A stretch of 64,000 nucleotides of DNA from Litchfieldia stipae (GCF_014837155.1 NZ_JACYHA010000014.1:51761-115760); one strand, 5' to 3'. Counted from the stretch's first letter, positions 1 to 9,464 are shown. The notes: generated by a model from the sequence alone, not told the origin. Numbers and translations: made by a program.

Positions 1-1
1 A

Positions 2-145
2 CTAGTCCACACCGCCGTCTCCTATTTCAAACATATTGGACTCAACCGGGTTCACTTAAATGTGTTTGCTGGAAATCATGCAAAAAAACTATATGAGAAA
101 TTAGGTTTTCATGAAGTATCAACTGTTATGGAGAAAAAAATATAA
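2..145 (+). CDS. GNAT-family N-acetyltransferase, C-terminal fragment
   Basis: This is the 3' end of a gene that begins outside the window. The open frame carries the typical C-terminal GNAT acetyl-CoA-dependent acetyltransferase pattern: a strand reading LNRVHLNVFAGN, then AKKLYEKLGFHEV, the usual N-x-x-A-x-x-L-Y-x-K-x-G-F signature, and it ends at TAA. Only 47 residues are visible, so the substrate cannot be guessed. A hairpin lies just after the stop, and the convergent rnz gene follows. Confidence 0.7.
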   Translation, partial: LVHTAVSYFKHIGLNRVHLNVFAGNHAKKLYEKLGFHEVSTVMEKKI

Positions 146-153
146 GCTGGAAA

Positions 154-181
154 TGGGAGACTCTATTCAATTGGTCTCCCA
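154..181. terminator. Hairpin between the convergent GNAT gene and rnz
   Basis: The perfect 8-bp arms TGGGAGAC and GTCTCCCA surround a 12-nt loop. Neither strand has a good T-run directly after the stem, so it is a weak or bidirectional terminator candidate, supported mainly by its place between two convergent gene ends. Confidence 0.45.
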
Positions 182-199
182 CTGCAGCTTTGATAATGC

Positions 200-1123
200 T
201 TAACGCCCTACATTACATGTATATAAGTCAGAAGCAAGAGAGGTCGGCGGGAAGATTTCCTTTGCTTCGTCTTCTAACCTCTTCACTTCTTCATTCTGAT
301 ATCTAGAGCTGATATGTGTTAAGATTAAGTTTTTCACATTTGCTCTTTTAGCAATTGTTGCTGCTTGAGAAGTAGTTGAGTGATAATATTCATAAGCCAA
401 CGTCTCATCATCAGCACAAAATGTCGCTTCATGTACAAGGATGTTTGCGTCCAATGCCAACTCTAAGCTATTTTCACAATAACGAGTATCACCAAGAATT
501 GTGATCACCCTGCCCTTTTGGGATGGACCGATAAAATCATTTCCATTAATAACTCTACCATCATCAAGCGTAACCATTTCACCAGCTTTTATTTTTTGAT
601 AGATTGGACCAGGTGGAATCGCCAGTTTCTTTAGCTCATTTACCAATAACGTACCTGGGAGATCCTTCTCAACAATACGGTATCCAAAGGAGTCAATCCC
701 ATGCTCTAGCTTTTTGACGATAACCTTGAACTCTTCATCCTCAAAAAGAGTACCTTCCTTCTCAATTTCATGAATATGCAATCGATATTTCAAATGAGTT
801 TTACTAAGTGAAAGTGATGTTAAAATATATTCCTTTAACCCTTTTGGACCATAGACGGTTAAATCTGTTTCACCACTTTGGAAAGATCGACTACCTAAAA
901 GTCCTGGTAAGCCAAAAATATGATCTCCATGTAAATGAGTAATAAAGATTTTTTCAATCCGTCTTGGTTTAATGGGCGTATATAGAATTTGATGTTGGGT
1001 TGCCTCACCACAATCAAACAGCCATGTTGTTCCCCTTTCAGCTAATAGCTGCAGAGCAACTGAGGAGACATTCCTCTCTTTTGCTGGCACCCCAGCACCC
1101 GTACCTAAAAAAATCAATTCCAC
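200..1123 (-). CDS. rnz: Ribonuclease Z (tRNA 3' endonuclease)
   Basis: Zinc-dependent endonuclease that trims 3' trailers from tRNA precursors lacking an encoded CCA. The 307-residue length is normal for the bacterial short form. The metallo-beta-lactamase motif HLHGDH is at residues 63-68, followed by GLPGLL. Further histidine and aspartate ligands are seen in LGDTRYC, LVHEATF and ILTHISSRY. The start is a GTG preceded by AAAGGGGG. As in B. subtilis (yqjK) it is a neighbour of zwf, here transcribed divergently. The tRNA genes in this window all encode CCA and would depend on this enzyme less than CCA-less tRNAs. Confidence 0.95.
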   Translation of the reverse strand: MELIFLGTGAGVPAKERNVSSVALQLLAERGTTWLFDCGEATQHQILYTPIKPRRIEKIFITHLHGDHIFGLPGLLGSRSFQSGETDLTVYGPKGLKEYILTSLSLSKTHLKYRLHIHEIEKEGTLFEDEEFKVIVKKLEHGIDSFGYRIVEKDLPGTLLVNELKKLAIPPGPIYQKIKAGEMVTLDDGRVINGNDFIGPSQKGRVITILGDTRYCENSLELALDANILVHEATFCADDETLAYEYYHSTTSQAATIAKRANVKNLILTHISSRYQNEEVKRLEDEAKEIFPPTSLASDLYTCNVGR

Positions 1124-1203
1124 TTTTTATCCCCCTTTACCAAAACAATCAAACAAGATGATTGAAACCATCAAAAAAAATGTATAAACTAAAAAGAACT
1201 GTT

Positions 1204-1258
1204 AAAAAAATCCTTCATAGTTATATAAAGACATGAACTCATTTTACCCTATGAAGGA
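1204..1258 (-). terminator. Long-loop hairpin with T-tract upstream of rnz
   Basis: The arms TCCTTCATAG (1211-1220) and CTATGAAGGA (1249-1258) are perfect 10-bp complements around a 28-nt loop. On the minus strand the stem is followed at once by seven T. It lies about 80 nt upstream of the rnz start, so it could end a transcript coming from the zwf side or act as a leader attenuator. Confidence 0.5.
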
Positions 1259-1414
1259 ATGATTTCACAAACAACGAAATCGATTCCAACGTGATTAAGC
1301 ACTATGTCGTAAGTATTAATCATGATAAAAGGTAACACTAATGAAGAATTTATTAACAATTCATTGGATTATAACGCCAAATTTTAAAAATTTCTAACAA
1401 ATATACGTAAATGT

Positions 1415-1443
1415 TTGATTTACCTATCATAAAGAGCTAAAAT
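1415..1443 (+). promoter_or_regulatory. Candidate SigA promoter for zwf
   Basis: TTGATT at 1415-1420 and TAAAAT at 1438-1443 are separated by exactly 17 nt, about 60 nt before the zwf start. A second TATAAT at 1461-1466 has no clear -35 partner. Confidence 0.5.
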
Positions 1444-1505
1444 TAACTATTTGTATAGGATATAATTTTAAAATAATCAAGCATGAATAAAGTGAGGTAC
1501 TATTC

Positions 1506-3002
1506 GTGAATACATACACAAAACCTAAAACAACAATTGTCATTTTTGGGGCTACTGGAGATTTAGCCAAAAGAAAGCTATTCCCTTCAATCTATCGTCT
1601 ATTTAAAAAAGGGAAGATATCTGAAAACTTTGCCGTTGTTGGTGTAGCAAGAAGACCACTTACAAATGAAGAGTTTCGTAATAACGTAATTGATTCTGTA
1701 TCAAAGGTTGATGAGAGCTGTGAGAATGCTGAACATTTCTCAAATCATTTCTACTATCATCCATTTGATGTAACGAATACAGCCTCTTATCAAGAGCTAA
1801 ATCAATTATTAGAATCTCTAGATGAAACATATCATACTGAAGGTAACCGTATTTTCTATTTAGCAATGGCACCTGAATTCTTTGGTACGATTGCAGAGCA
1901 TCTGAAGAAAGAAGGTCTAACGAAAACAAACGGGTATAGCCGCCTAGTAATCGAGAAGCCCTTTGGTCACAATCACCCTTCCGCGCAACAGCTTAATGAT
2001 CAAATTCGTCATGCCTTTAATGAAGATCAAATCTACCGTATTGATCACTATCTTGGGAAGGAAATGGTTCAAAATATTGAAGTCATTCGATTTGCAAATG
2101 CGATCTTTGAACCGCTTTGGAATAACCGTTATATATCAAATATTCAAATCACCTCAAGTGAAGTGCTTGGTGTAGAAGACCGTGGAGGCTATTATGAGAA
2201 ATCTGGAGCCATTCGCGATATGGTACAAAATCATATGCTACAAATGGTTTCTCTCCTTGCAATGGAACCACCAATTAAATTAACAACTGAGGAAATTCGT
2301 AGTGAAAAGATTAAAGTACTTCGTGCGTTAAGACCAGTGGATGCTAGTAATGTTGATGATTATTTTGTTCGCGGACAATATGGACCAGGGACAGTTAATG
2401 ATTCCCCGGTAAAAGGATATAGAGAAGAAAACAATGTTGATCCACAATCAATCACTGAGACCTATGTTGCTGGTAAACTAATGATCGATAATTTTAGATG
2501 GGCTGGTGTACCATTCTATATCCGTACGGGAAAAAGAATGGCAACAAAATCAACAAAAATTGTTGTTCAATTTAAAGACATTCCAATGAACCTTTACTAT
2601 AAAAAAGGTGTAAATGAACAAATCCAGAATCCAAACCTTCTCGTCATTCATATTCAACCAGAAGAAGGTATTACCTTGCATCTAAATGTGAAGAAATCTG
2701 GTCAAGAAACACAACCTGTTCAATTGGACTTTAGTAATAACTCAATTGATGGAATAAACACACCTGAAGCTTACGAGAAACTAATTTACGATTGTATCCG
2801 TGGAGACGCAACAAACTTTACTCACTGGGATGAAGTATCCTTATCATGGAGCTTTGTTGATCCAATTTCCTCCGTGTGGGAAAGTCAAATTACCACAGAT
2901 TTCCCTAACTACCCTGCTGGTTCAATGGGACCAAAAGCAGCTGATGACCTACTTGCTAAAAATGGTGATCATTGGTGGCCATTATCTGATTTCGAAAAAT
3001 AA
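1506..3002 (+). CDS. zwf: Glucose-6-phosphate 1-dehydrogenase
   Basis: Oxidises glucose-6-phosphate to 6-phosphogluconolactone with NADP, the entry step of the oxidative pentose phosphate pathway in the cytosol. The 498 residues are full length. The N-terminal Rossmann motif GATGDLAKRK is at residues 15-24, EKPFGH follows, and the substrate-binding signature RIDHYLGKE is near residue 180. The GTG start is preceded by GTGAGG. A strong terminator follows the stop, and gnd, the second dehydrogenase of the pathway, lies convergently just beyond it. This pairing is also found in B. subtilis, where the genes are neighbours. Confidence 0.97.
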   Translation: MNTYTKPKTTIVIFGATGDLAKRKLFPSIYRLFKKGKISENFAVVGVARRPLTNEEFRNNVIDSVSKVDESCENAEHFSNHFYYHPFDVTNTASYQELNQLLESLDETYHTEGNRIFYLAMAPEFFGTIAEHLKKEGLTKTNGYSRLVIEKPFGHNHPSAQQLNDQIRHAFNEDQIYRIDHYLGKEMVQNIEVIRFANAIFEPLWNNRYISNIQITSSEVLGVEDRGGYYEKSGAIRDMVQNHMLQMVSLLAMEPPIKLTTEEIRSEKIKVLRALRPVDASNVDDYFVRGQYGPGTVNDSPVKGYREENNVDPQSITETYVAGKLMIDNFRWAGVPFYIRTGKRMATKSTKIVVQFKDIPMNLYYKKGVNEQIQNPNLLVIHIQPEEGITLHLNVKKSGQETQPVQLDFSNNSIDGINTPEAYEKLIYDCIRGDATNFTHWDEVSLSWSFVDPISSVWESQITTDFPNYPAGSMGPKAADDLLAKNGDHWWPLSDFEK

Positions 3003-3013
3003 ACAAATAGCAA

Positions 3014-3053
3014 ACCTCACTCATAACTAAGTGGCATGAGTGAGGTTTTTTTG
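3014..3053 (+). terminator. Rho-independent terminator of zwf
   Basis: The 12-bp arms AACCTCACTCAT (3014-3025) and ATGAGTGAGGTT (3037-3048) are followed by an unbroken T-run, 12 nt after the zwf stop. Confidence 0.9.
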
Positions 3054-3102
3054 TACAAAAAAGAACAGCTAGATTTCTCCAACTGCTCCTTCTATTATGC
3101 TC

Positions 3103-4515
3103 TTATTTCTCCATCCACTCTGTGTGGAACACGCCTTCTTTATCAATACGTTGGTACGTATGTGCACCAAAATAATCTCTTTGTGCCTGAAGAAGGTTCG
3201 CAGGTAACGTTTCAGTACGGTAGCTATCAAAGTAAGCTAATGCACTAGAGAATGATGGTACAGGAATACCATTAGCGATAGCAACACCTAGAATCTCACG
3301 TAATGAACCTTGGTAGCTTTCAACAATCTCCTTGAAGTAAGGATCAAGTAAAAGGTTAGAAAGATTAGCTTCACGGTCATATGCATCTTTGATTTTTTGT
3401 AGGAATGCTGCACGAATGATACAACCACCTCTAAAGATCATAGCAATTTCACCATAGCTTAAGTTCCAATTATATTCCTCAGAAGCAGCCTTCATTTGAG
3501 CAAATCCTTGTGCGTATGAACAAATTTTGCTCATGTATAACGCTTTACGAACTGACTCGATCAATGCCGCTTTATCACCCTCATAAGGCTTTGCAGCTGG
3601 TCCACTTAGAATTTTACTTGCCTTTACACGCTCATCTTTCATTGCAGAAATAAAACGAGCAAAAACAGATTCTGTAATGATTGGAAGTGGTACACCAAGG
3701 TCTAATGCACTTTGGCTTGTCCATTTTCCAGTCCCTTTTTGTCCAGCAGTATCTAGAATAAGGTCAACTAGTGGCTTGCCTGTTTCTTCATCCATCTTTG
3801 TGAAGATATCAGCCGTAATTTCAATCAGATAGCTATCTAATTCACCTTTGTTCCATTCAGCAAAAATTTCATGAAGCTCCTCTGCTGACAAACCTAGCAC
3901 CTGCTTCATTAAGAAATAAGCCTCAGATATTAATTGCATATCACCATATTCAATCCCATTATGCACCATTTTCACATAATGACCTGCTCCATCTGGACCG
4001 ATATACGTACAGCAAGCATCACCATCTACCTTTGCCGAGATGTCTTTTAAAATGGGTTCAACCAAATCATAGGCTTCTTTTTGACCACCAGGCATAATTG
4101 AAGGACCTTTAAGTGCTCCCTCTTCTCCACCAGAAACACCTGTACCGATGAAATGGATTCCAGCCTCTTCTAACTCCTTGTTTCTACGTTGTGTATCAAC
4201 AAAATATGTATTTCCACCGTCGATAAGAATATCACCTTTATCTAAGTGAGGCTTTAGTGCTTCAATTGTCGCATCAGTTGCTGCTCCAGCTTTTACCATT
4301 AGTAAAATTTTTCTTGGTGACTCAAGTGAGTTAACAAATTCTTCAACACTATATGTACCAATTAAATTCTTCCCAGCTGCTTCCTTTAGCACTTCTTCTG
4401 TTTTTTCAGAAGAACGATTGTAAACTGATACTGAATACCCTCTGCTTTCAATATTGAAAGCTAAGTTTTTTCCCATTACTGCTAAACCAACGACTCCAAT
4501 TTGTTGTTTTGCCAT
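3103..4515 (-). CDS. gnd: 6-phosphogluconate dehydrogenase (decarboxylating)
   Basis: Converts 6-phosphogluconate to ribulose-5-phosphate and CO2 with NADP, completing the oxidative branch opened by Zwf. The 470-residue protein has the N-terminal nucleotide fold [10 protein letters not shown] near residues 10-19, the substrate signature [25 protein letters not shown] segment near residue 125, and the catalytic [13 protein letters not shown] stretch. Its C-terminus contains the expected [10 protein letters not shown]. The length and motifs match the GndA (YqjI) form. It is convergent with zwf, and dinB lies upstream on the same strand with an 80-nt gap. Confidence 0.96.
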   Translation of the reverse strand: MAKQQIGVVGLAVMGKNLAFNIESRGYSVSVYNRSSEKTEEVLKEAAGKNLIGTYSVEEFVNSLESPRKILLMVKAGAATDATIEALKPHLDKGDILIDGGNTYFVDTQRRNKELEEAGIHFIGTGVSGGEEGALKGPSIMPGGQKEAYDLVEPILKDISAKVDGDACCTYIGPDGAGHYVKMVHNGIEYGDMQLISEAYFLMKQVLGLSAEELHEIFAEWNKGELDSYLIEITADIFTKMDEETGKPLVDLILDTAGQKGTGKWTSQSALDLGVPLPIITESVFARFISAMKDERVKASKILSGPAAKPYEGDKAALIESVRKALYMSKICSYAQGFAQMKAASEEYNWNLSYGEIAMIFRGGCIIRAAFLQKIKDAYDREANLSNLLLDPYFKEIVESYQGSLREILGVAIANGIPVPSFSSALAYFDSYRTETLPANLLQAQRDYFGAHTYQRIDKEGVFHTEWMEK

Positions 4516-4595
4516 AATCCTACTTCCTTTCTTGCGCTCATTTAATAAAGCATAATACCCTTTACTTTAGCAAATTTCTTTGATACTGTCACCTT

Positions 4596-5876
4596 TTAAC
4601 GTTCCGAATCTTTCTTTTTATTTATATCACTTAAAAAATCCTTCTCAAAGCTTGTTCCATGATTATTGTCCCCAAAATTTTGTTCTTCCATTTGTGTAAT
4701 CCCTTTTTTCACAATGTTGGCTCCATATTTTTTCATCAATTGATCCATGACCTTCATCAACGGTTCTTTTTTTGCATCACTCTCGAATGAAAACAAGTCA
4801 AGCTGTTTATAGGCTTCCCCTTTTTCAACTAAATCTTGTGCAGTGACCCCAATTAAACGAACCGCCTCTTCATTCCAATGCTGCTTCCATAATTGAAGAG
4901 CAGCCTTATAAATATCCTCTTCTGAGTCTATAGGATTTGAAAGCTTTCTACTTCTGGTGATTGTCTTTCGATTATAATCTCTAATTGTAAGCTGCACATT
5001 GGTAGTCAACATATGTTTCCGCCGAATTCGATTCGAAACAGAGAGCGACAATCGTCTAATGACTGCATATAACTCATCAAGGTTAGTCGTGTCTTGCGGC
5101 AAGGTTGTAGAATTCCCAATGCTTTTGAAGTCTGAAATACTATCTGGGTCAACAGGCCGATTATCGATGCCATTGGCTCGTTTCAATAGTCTTTCCCCAT
5201 TTATTCCTAGAAGCGTCTTCAGTTGTACATCGTTCCCTTTTGCTAGATCACCAATAGTATGAATGCCAATACCACTTAATTTTTCAGCTGTCTTACTTCC
5301 AATCCCATGCATTTCTCCTACTGGAAGCGGCCAAAGCACATGTGGAACATCACGCTTTCTAAGAATGGTGATCCCCATTGGTTTTTTCATCTCAGAGGCC
5401 ATTTTTGCTAGAAACTTATTCGGGGCAATCCCTATACTACAAGGTAGCTTTAATTGTTCAAACAGCTTTGTTTGAATATCTTGAGCGAGCTCAATTGGTG
5501 AACCGGCTTCAAAGCACTCCGTAATATCCATATAACCTTCATCAACTGACACAGGCTCTACCATAGGGGTATAGCTTCTCAAGAATTCAAACATCGCAAG
5601 AGAGGCCTTTCGATAGCGCTCAAAATTAGGCTTGATAATTGTTAAATGGGGGCAGAGTCTTTTTGCCTCCCAAAGTGGCATCGTTGTCTTTACCCCTAGC
5701 TTTCTAGCTTCATAGCTACAGGTAATAATAATCCCACGTCTTTCTTCAACATTACCGGCAATCGCAAGCGCTTTGCCACGAAGAGTTGGATCATAAGCCA
5801 TTTCAACAGAAGCATAAAAGCTATTCATATCGACATGCAGAATCACTCGGCCGTTTCTTGGATACATGTTCTTCAT
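4596..5876 (-). CDS. dinB: DNA polymerase IV, Y family
   Basis: Error-prone translesion polymerase, the counterpart of B. subtilis PolY1 (YqjH), which also neighbours the gnd homologue yqjI. The 426-residue sequence shows the first catalytic motif HVDMNSFYASVE near residue 14 and the acidic SVDEGYMDIT motif near residue 107. It then has the helix-hairpin-helix MHGIGSKTAEKLSGIGI and a little-finger domain. A likely beta-clamp-binding QLDLFSF motif is near the C-terminus. The start used here has no strong alternative, though a second ATG three codons in is possible. Confidence 0.93.
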   Translation of the reverse strand: MKNMYPRNGRVILHVDMNSFYASVEMAYDPTLRGKALAIAGNVEERRGIIITCSYEARKLGVKTTMPLWEAKRLCPHLTIIKPNFERYRKASLAMFEFLRSYTPMVEPVSVDEGYMDITECFEAGSPIELAQDIQTKLFEQLKLPCSIGIAPNKFLAKMASEMKKPMGITILRKRDVPHVLWPLPVGEMHGIGSKTAEKLSGIGIHTIGDLAKGNDVQLKTLLGINGERLLKRANGIDNRPVDPDSISDFKSIGNSTTLPQDTTNLDELYAVIRRLSLSVSNRIRRKHMLTTNVQLTIRDYNRKTITRSRKLSNPIDSEEDIYKAALQLWKQHWNEEAVRLIGVTAQDLVEKGEAYKQLDLFSFESDAKKEPLMKVMDQLMKKYGANIVKKGITQMEEQNFGDNNHGTSFEKDFLSDINKKKDSER

Positions 5877-5960
5877 CGACTACACCCCCAATCAATTGAT
5901 ACCATTATTTTATCACCATCAATGAAACGATACATATGGATAACTTTCAGGCAGTTACTT

Positions 5961-5993
5961 AAAAAAGCAGCTATCCTTAGATAACCGCTTTTT
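5961..5993 (-). terminator. Terminator of the M20 peptidase gene
   Basis: On the minus strand AAGCGGTTATC pairs imperfectly with GATAGCTGCTT and a T6 tract follows, starting a few bases after the peptidase stop codon. Confidence 0.8.
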
Positions 5994-5999
5994 CTCATA

Positions 6000-7124
6000 T
6001 TAATTATTTGTTGCCACGTCCTCGATAATCGCAACAACCATTTCTGTCAATTTAACAAGCTCCTCAATTGGCATTTTTTCATTTGTTGTATGAATGTCTT
6101 CATATCCAACGGCTAAATTGACGGTTGGGATGCCATGGCCAGCAATGACATTTGCATCACTTCCACCACCACTTTGGAGTAATTCGCTTGGACGCCCGAT
6201 TTTTGCTGCTGCTCGCTTCGCAACCTCTACAACATGATCTCCATCAGCAAACTTAAATCCTGGATACATCACCGTTATTTCAACATCAGCACTTCCACCC
6301 ATTTGAGCAGCTGTTGCTTCGTAGGCTTCCTTCATTTGCTGAACCTGAGCTTCCATTTTTTCAGGCACAAGTGAACGAGCTTCTGCTAGTATATCCACTC
6401 GATCACAGACAATATTTGTTTGCGTTCCGCCTTCGAACCTGCCGATATTCGCAGTAGTCTCCTCATCGATACGCCCTAATGACATTTTGGCAATTGATTT
6501 TGCCGCAATCGTGATTGCAGAAACTCCTTTTTCAGGCGCAACACCAGCATGAGCTGTTTTTCCATGAATAATCGCTTTTACCTTTGCTTGCGTAGGAGCA
6601 GCAACGATAATGTTCCCAACCTTGCCATCACTGTCTAGGGCAAAGCCGAATTTAGCTGTGATAAGCTTAGGATCAAGTGCTTTTGCACCAACCAGTCCAG
6701 ATTCCTCACCAACTGTGATGATAAACTCAATCGTTCCATGCTCAATCTTATTTTCCTTAAGTAATCTAATAGCCTCTAACATCGCAGCAAGACCTGCTTT
6801 GTCATCTGCCCCTAAGATTGTAGTTCCATCCGTGATAACATACCCATCCTTAATCGATGGCTTAATTCCTTTTCCCGGAACAACTGTATCCATATGAGAA
6901 GTGAAGTAAATTGGGTCAACGCCCTCTTTTGTAGCAGGTAACGTGCAAATTAAATTTCCAGCACCATGTCCTGTGACAGAAGTCGTTTCATCTTCAACTA
7001 CCTCAACACCTAGTGAAGTGAACTTTTCTTTTAACACCATTGCAATCTCAGCTTCAAATTTTGTTTCTGAGTCAATTTGAACCAATTCTAGGAATTCTTC
7101 AACTATTCGATCTTGATTTACCAT
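6000..7124 (-). CDS. yqjE: M20 family metallopeptidase, PepT-like (YqjE)
   Basis: Cytosolic zinc aminopeptidase-like hydrolase of the M20 family, with its nearest resemblance to tripeptidase T-like proteins. The metal-site motifs are in order: SHMDTVVPG near residue 76, GADDKAGLAAMLE near 109 and GEESGLVGAKAL near 141. GGGSDANV in the C-terminal third follows a dimerisation domain containing GKTAHAGV. At 374 residues it is shorter than classical PepT, as expected for the YqjE type. The ATG is preceded by GGAGGTACATAC. The exact peptide substrate is unknown. Confidence 0.9.
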   Translation of the reverse strand: MVNQDRIVEEFLELVQIDSETKFEAEIAMVLKEKFTSLGVEVVEDETTSVTGHGAGNLICTLPATKEGVDPIYFTSHMDTVVPGKGIKPSIKDGYVITDGTTILGADDKAGLAAMLEAIRLLKENKIEHGTIEFIITVGEESGLVGAKALDPKLITAKFGFALDSDGKVGNIIVAAPTQAKVKAIIHGKTAHAGVAPEKGVSAITIAAKSIAKMSLGRIDEETTANIGRFEGGTQTNIVCDRVDILAEARSLVPEKMEAQVQQMKEAYEATAAQMGGSADVEITVMYPGFKFADGDHVVEVAKRAAAKIGRPSELLQSGGGSDANVIAGHGIPTVNLAVGYEDIHTTNEKMPIEELVKLTEMVVAIIEDVATNN

Positions 7125-7211
7125 ATGTATGTACCTCCAATTATAAAAAGCTCTTCCTTTTAGACTACCATAACAATGATTCTAAAAGCCAATAATGAGT
7201 CTACAATAACA

Positions 7212-7244
7212 AAAACAGATGCTCAGTCTCCATCTGTTTTTGAA
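7212..7244. terminator. Bidirectional terminator-like hairpin
   Basis: AAAAACAGATG and CATCTGTTTTT are perfect complements around a short loop, giving A/T tails on both sides. The hairpin lies downstream of yqjD and could end that transcript. Confidence 0.6.
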
Positions 7245-7297
7245 TGATCTTTTTTTATGGCTGTTTTCGTATATATTGTTGCTTGTGATACCGAAGC

Positions 7298-7359
7298 CTG
7301 AATACACTCCGCGTCCTGTGGGAGCCTACTAGTCCCACGGGAGTCCCCCGTGTATTCAG
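7298..7359. repeat. Inverted-repeat element, likely dispersed Bacillus repeat
   Basis: The perfect outer arms CTGAATACAC (7298-7307) and GTGTATTCAG (7350-7359) enclose an inner GC-rich palindrome, GTGGGAG...GTCCCAC. The GC content is well above that of the flanks. Elements with CCGCGTCC...GGGAGTCCC cores are common as dispersed repeats between Bacillus genes. That link is from memory of such repeats and was not checked by search. Confidence 0.55.
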
Positions 7360-7432
7360 ACTGCTAGAAATCAATTCTCAATTAATTCACCTCAAAAAAC
7401 AACAAACTTTGAGAAAACATCCTTTTTTATTT

Positions 7433-8986
7433 CTATAATGGGATATTCCCATGCTTCTTTTTTGGTCTTGTTTCTTCTTTATTTCTAAGCATTTCTAATG
7501 CTTGAATTAATTTCATTCGTGTTTCTCTTGGATCAATCACATCGTCAACCATTCCTTGCTTTGCAGCAATAAATGGATTCGCAAACTTCTCACGGTATTC
7601 TTCAATTTTCTCTTGTCTCACACGCTCTGGGTCATCACTTTCATTAATTTCCTTCGTGAAAATAATATTTGCTGCCCCAAGAGGTCCCATTACTGCGATT
7701 TCTGCATTTGGCCAGGCAAATACTAAGTCAGCACCAATCGATTTACTATTAAGTGCCACATAGGCACCACCATAAGCTTTCCTTAAGATCACTGTTATCT
7801 TAGGGACTGTTGCCTCTGAATATGAATACAAAATCTTCGCTCCATGTCGGATAATTCCACCATGCTCCTGCTTAATGCCAGGGAAAAATCCAGTCACATC
7901 CTCAAATGTAATTAATGGAATATTAAAAGAATCACAGAACCTTATAAACCGAGAAGCTTTGTCAGATGAATCAATATCTAACCCTCCTGCCATCCACTTA
8001 GGCTGATTACATACAAGACCAATCACTTCACCTTTCATCCTTGCTAAACCGATAACAATATTCTTAGCGAAATCCTTTTGAATCTCCATAAATGAATCTC
8101 GGTCAACAACCTCTTCAATCACCTTTCTAATATCATAAGGTCTAGTAGAGTCAAATGGGACGATATCTGTTAAATTAGGACGATACTCATCTTCATTTGA
8201 TGAAGGTTCGAGCAGTGGTGGCTTTTCTTGATAGCTTTGAGGTAAATAGCTTATTAGTCTTCTAACCTCAGCTAACACTTCTTCCTCTGACTTCCCAGAA
8301 AAATGAGCATTTCCACTTATTGTATTATGTACCTTTGCACCACCAAGATCTTCTGAGCTAATTTTCTCACCAGTTACAGTTTCAATCACTTTTGGTCCAG
8401 TAATAAACATTTGACTAGTTTTTTCAACCATAAAAACGAAATCAGTAATCGCTGGAGAGTAGACTGCTCCACCAGCACAAGGACCCATGATCACGGAAAT
8501 TTGCGGAATGACACCTGAATAGATTGCATTGCGGTAAAAGATATGTCCATACCCATCAAGTGACAGGACTCCTTCTTGAATTCTAGCTCCACCTGAATCA
8601 TTTAATCCAATAATAGGTGCTCCATTTCTAGCAGCCATATCCATGACATTTGAAATCTTCTTCGCATGCATCTCACCAAGAGCACCACCGAAAACGGTGA
8701 AATCCTGTGAAAATAAATAGACTGGACGTCCGTCCACCTTTCCATATCCAGTAACGACACCATCACCTGGACCTTTCTTTTGCTGGAGTCCAAAATCTGT
8801 GCAGCGATGCTCGATAAAAGGATTTAATTCAACAAAGGTTCCCTCATCTAACAAAAGATCGATTCGTTCTCTAGCAGTTAATTTCCCTTTTTGATGCTGC
8901 TTCTCAATTTTCTCGTCTCCACCACCAAGTTCAATTTCAAGCCTGCGATCATAGAGCTCATTGATTTTCTGATAAATATCAACCAT
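7433..8986 (-). CDS. yqjD: Acyl-CoA carboxylase carboxyltransferase (propionyl-CoA carboxylase beta-like, YqjD)
   Basis: Biotin-dependent carboxyltransferase subunit of the crotonase-like PccB/MmdA (12S) family, which moves carboxyl groups to or from propionyl-CoA or methylmalonyl-CoA. The 517-residue length is normal. The N-half acyl-CoA site has GGALGEMHAKK and NDSGGARIQEGV. The C-half carboxybiotin site has GFFPGIKQEHGGIIRHGAK and RKAYGGAYVALNSK. It overlaps mce by 8 nt, so the two are translationally coupled and form a methylmalonyl-CoA pair. No dedicated biotin carboxylase sits beside it; AccC/AccB elsewhere in the window might serve, which is inference. Confidence 0.9.
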   Translation of the reverse strand: MVDIYQKINELYDRRLEIELGGGDEKIEKQHQKGKLTARERIDLLLDEGTFVELNPFIEHRCTDFGLQQKKGPGDGVVTGYGKVDGRPVYLFSQDFTVFGGALGEMHAKKISNVMDMAARNGAPIIGLNDSGGARIQEGVLSLDGYGHIFYRNAIYSGVIPQISVIMGPCAGGAVYSPAITDFVFMVEKTSQMFITGPKVIETVTGEKISSEDLGGAKVHNTISGNAHFSGKSEEEVLAEVRRLISYLPQSYQEKPPLLEPSSNEDEYRPNLTDIVPFDSTRPYDIRKVIEEVVDRDSFMEIQKDFAKNIVIGLARMKGEVIGLVCNQPKWMAGGLDIDSSDKASRFIRFCDSFNIPLITFEDVTGFFPGIKQEHGGIIRHGAKILYSYSEATVPKITVILRKAYGGAYVALNSKSIGADLVFAWPNAEIAVMGPLGAANIIFTKEINESDDPERVRQEKIEEYREKFANPFIAAKQGMVDDVIDPRETRMKLIQALEMLRNKEETRPKKKHGNIPL

Positions 8987-9404
8987 TAGGTTCTGCCCCC
9001 TTCATCTTTTTCTCGCATAATTCAAAAAGGACATTTCCTGTTGATTTAGGATGCATGAAGGCAATACTTGCTCCACCTGCTCCTATTTTGGCAGTTTCAT
9101 GAATCATCTTGATTCCTTCGGTCTTCAACTGTTGAATTCGTTCATTAATTGAATCCACACCAAGAGCAACATGATGAACACCTTCACCATGTTTATCAAT
9201 AAACCTTGCAATGACACTCTCCTCTGACGTAGGCTCAAGTAATTCAATCTTGATTTCTCCAATTGATAAAAAAGCGACAAGAACCTTCTCTGATTCAACT
9301 TCCTCTATCCGTTCTAACGAAAGTTTAAGAACCTCTGTATAAAAGTGAAGAGACTCTTTCAACGATTTGACAGCAATACCAATATGATCCACTTTTTTGA
9401 TCAA
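8979..9404 (-). CDS. mce: Methylmalonyl-CoA epimerase
   Basis: Interconverts (S)- and (R)-methylmalonyl-CoA between the carboxyltransferase and the mutase. The 141-residue protein is a vicinal-oxygen-chelate fold protein with two beta-alpha-beta modules. Metal ligands are seen in KVDHIGIAV near residue 6, the central EGVHHVALGVD and the C-terminal GNVLFELCE. The start is a TTG preceded by GGAGGT. It is the first gene of the mce-yqjD unit, with a catabolite-response-like site about 50 bp upstream. The mutase genes lie about 5 kb downstream on the same strand. Confidence 0.92.
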   Translation of the reverse strand: MIKKVDHIGIAVKSLKESLHFYTEVLKLSLERIEEVESEKVLVAFLSIGEIKIELLEPTSEESVIARFIDKHGEGVHHVALGVDSINERIQQLKTEGIKMIHETAKIGAGGASIAFMHPKSTGNVLFELCEKKMKGAEPNG

Positions 9405-9450
9405 AACAAAGATAACCTCCTACTTAGCGAATCAATACTCGCCTCTTTTT

Positions 9451-9464
9451 AGTAAGCGTTAACA
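9451..9464. promoter_or_regulatory. cre-like CcpA site upstream of mce-yqjD
   Basis: AGTAAGCGTTAACA matches 13 of 14 positions of the Bacillus cre consensus TGWAANCGNTNWCA; only the first base differs. It lies 47 bp before the mce start, fitting carbon catabolite control of propionate metabolism. Confidence 0.55.

Larger units (their letters stand above)
1124..1505. other. rnz-zwf divergent intergenic region
   Basis: 382 bases without a gene. They hold the rnz ribosome binding site, a hairpin with a T7 tract on the minus strand (1204-1258) and the candidate zwf promoter (1415-1443). I see no small ORF with a ribosome binding site. Confidence 0.6.
7125..7432. other. Intergenic region with two hairpins
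   Basis: 308 bases without a gene. They hold the yqjE ribosome binding site, a bidirectional terminator-like hairpin at 7212-7244, and an inverted-repeat element at 7298-7359. No ORF with a ribosome binding site is seen. Confidence 0.6.
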
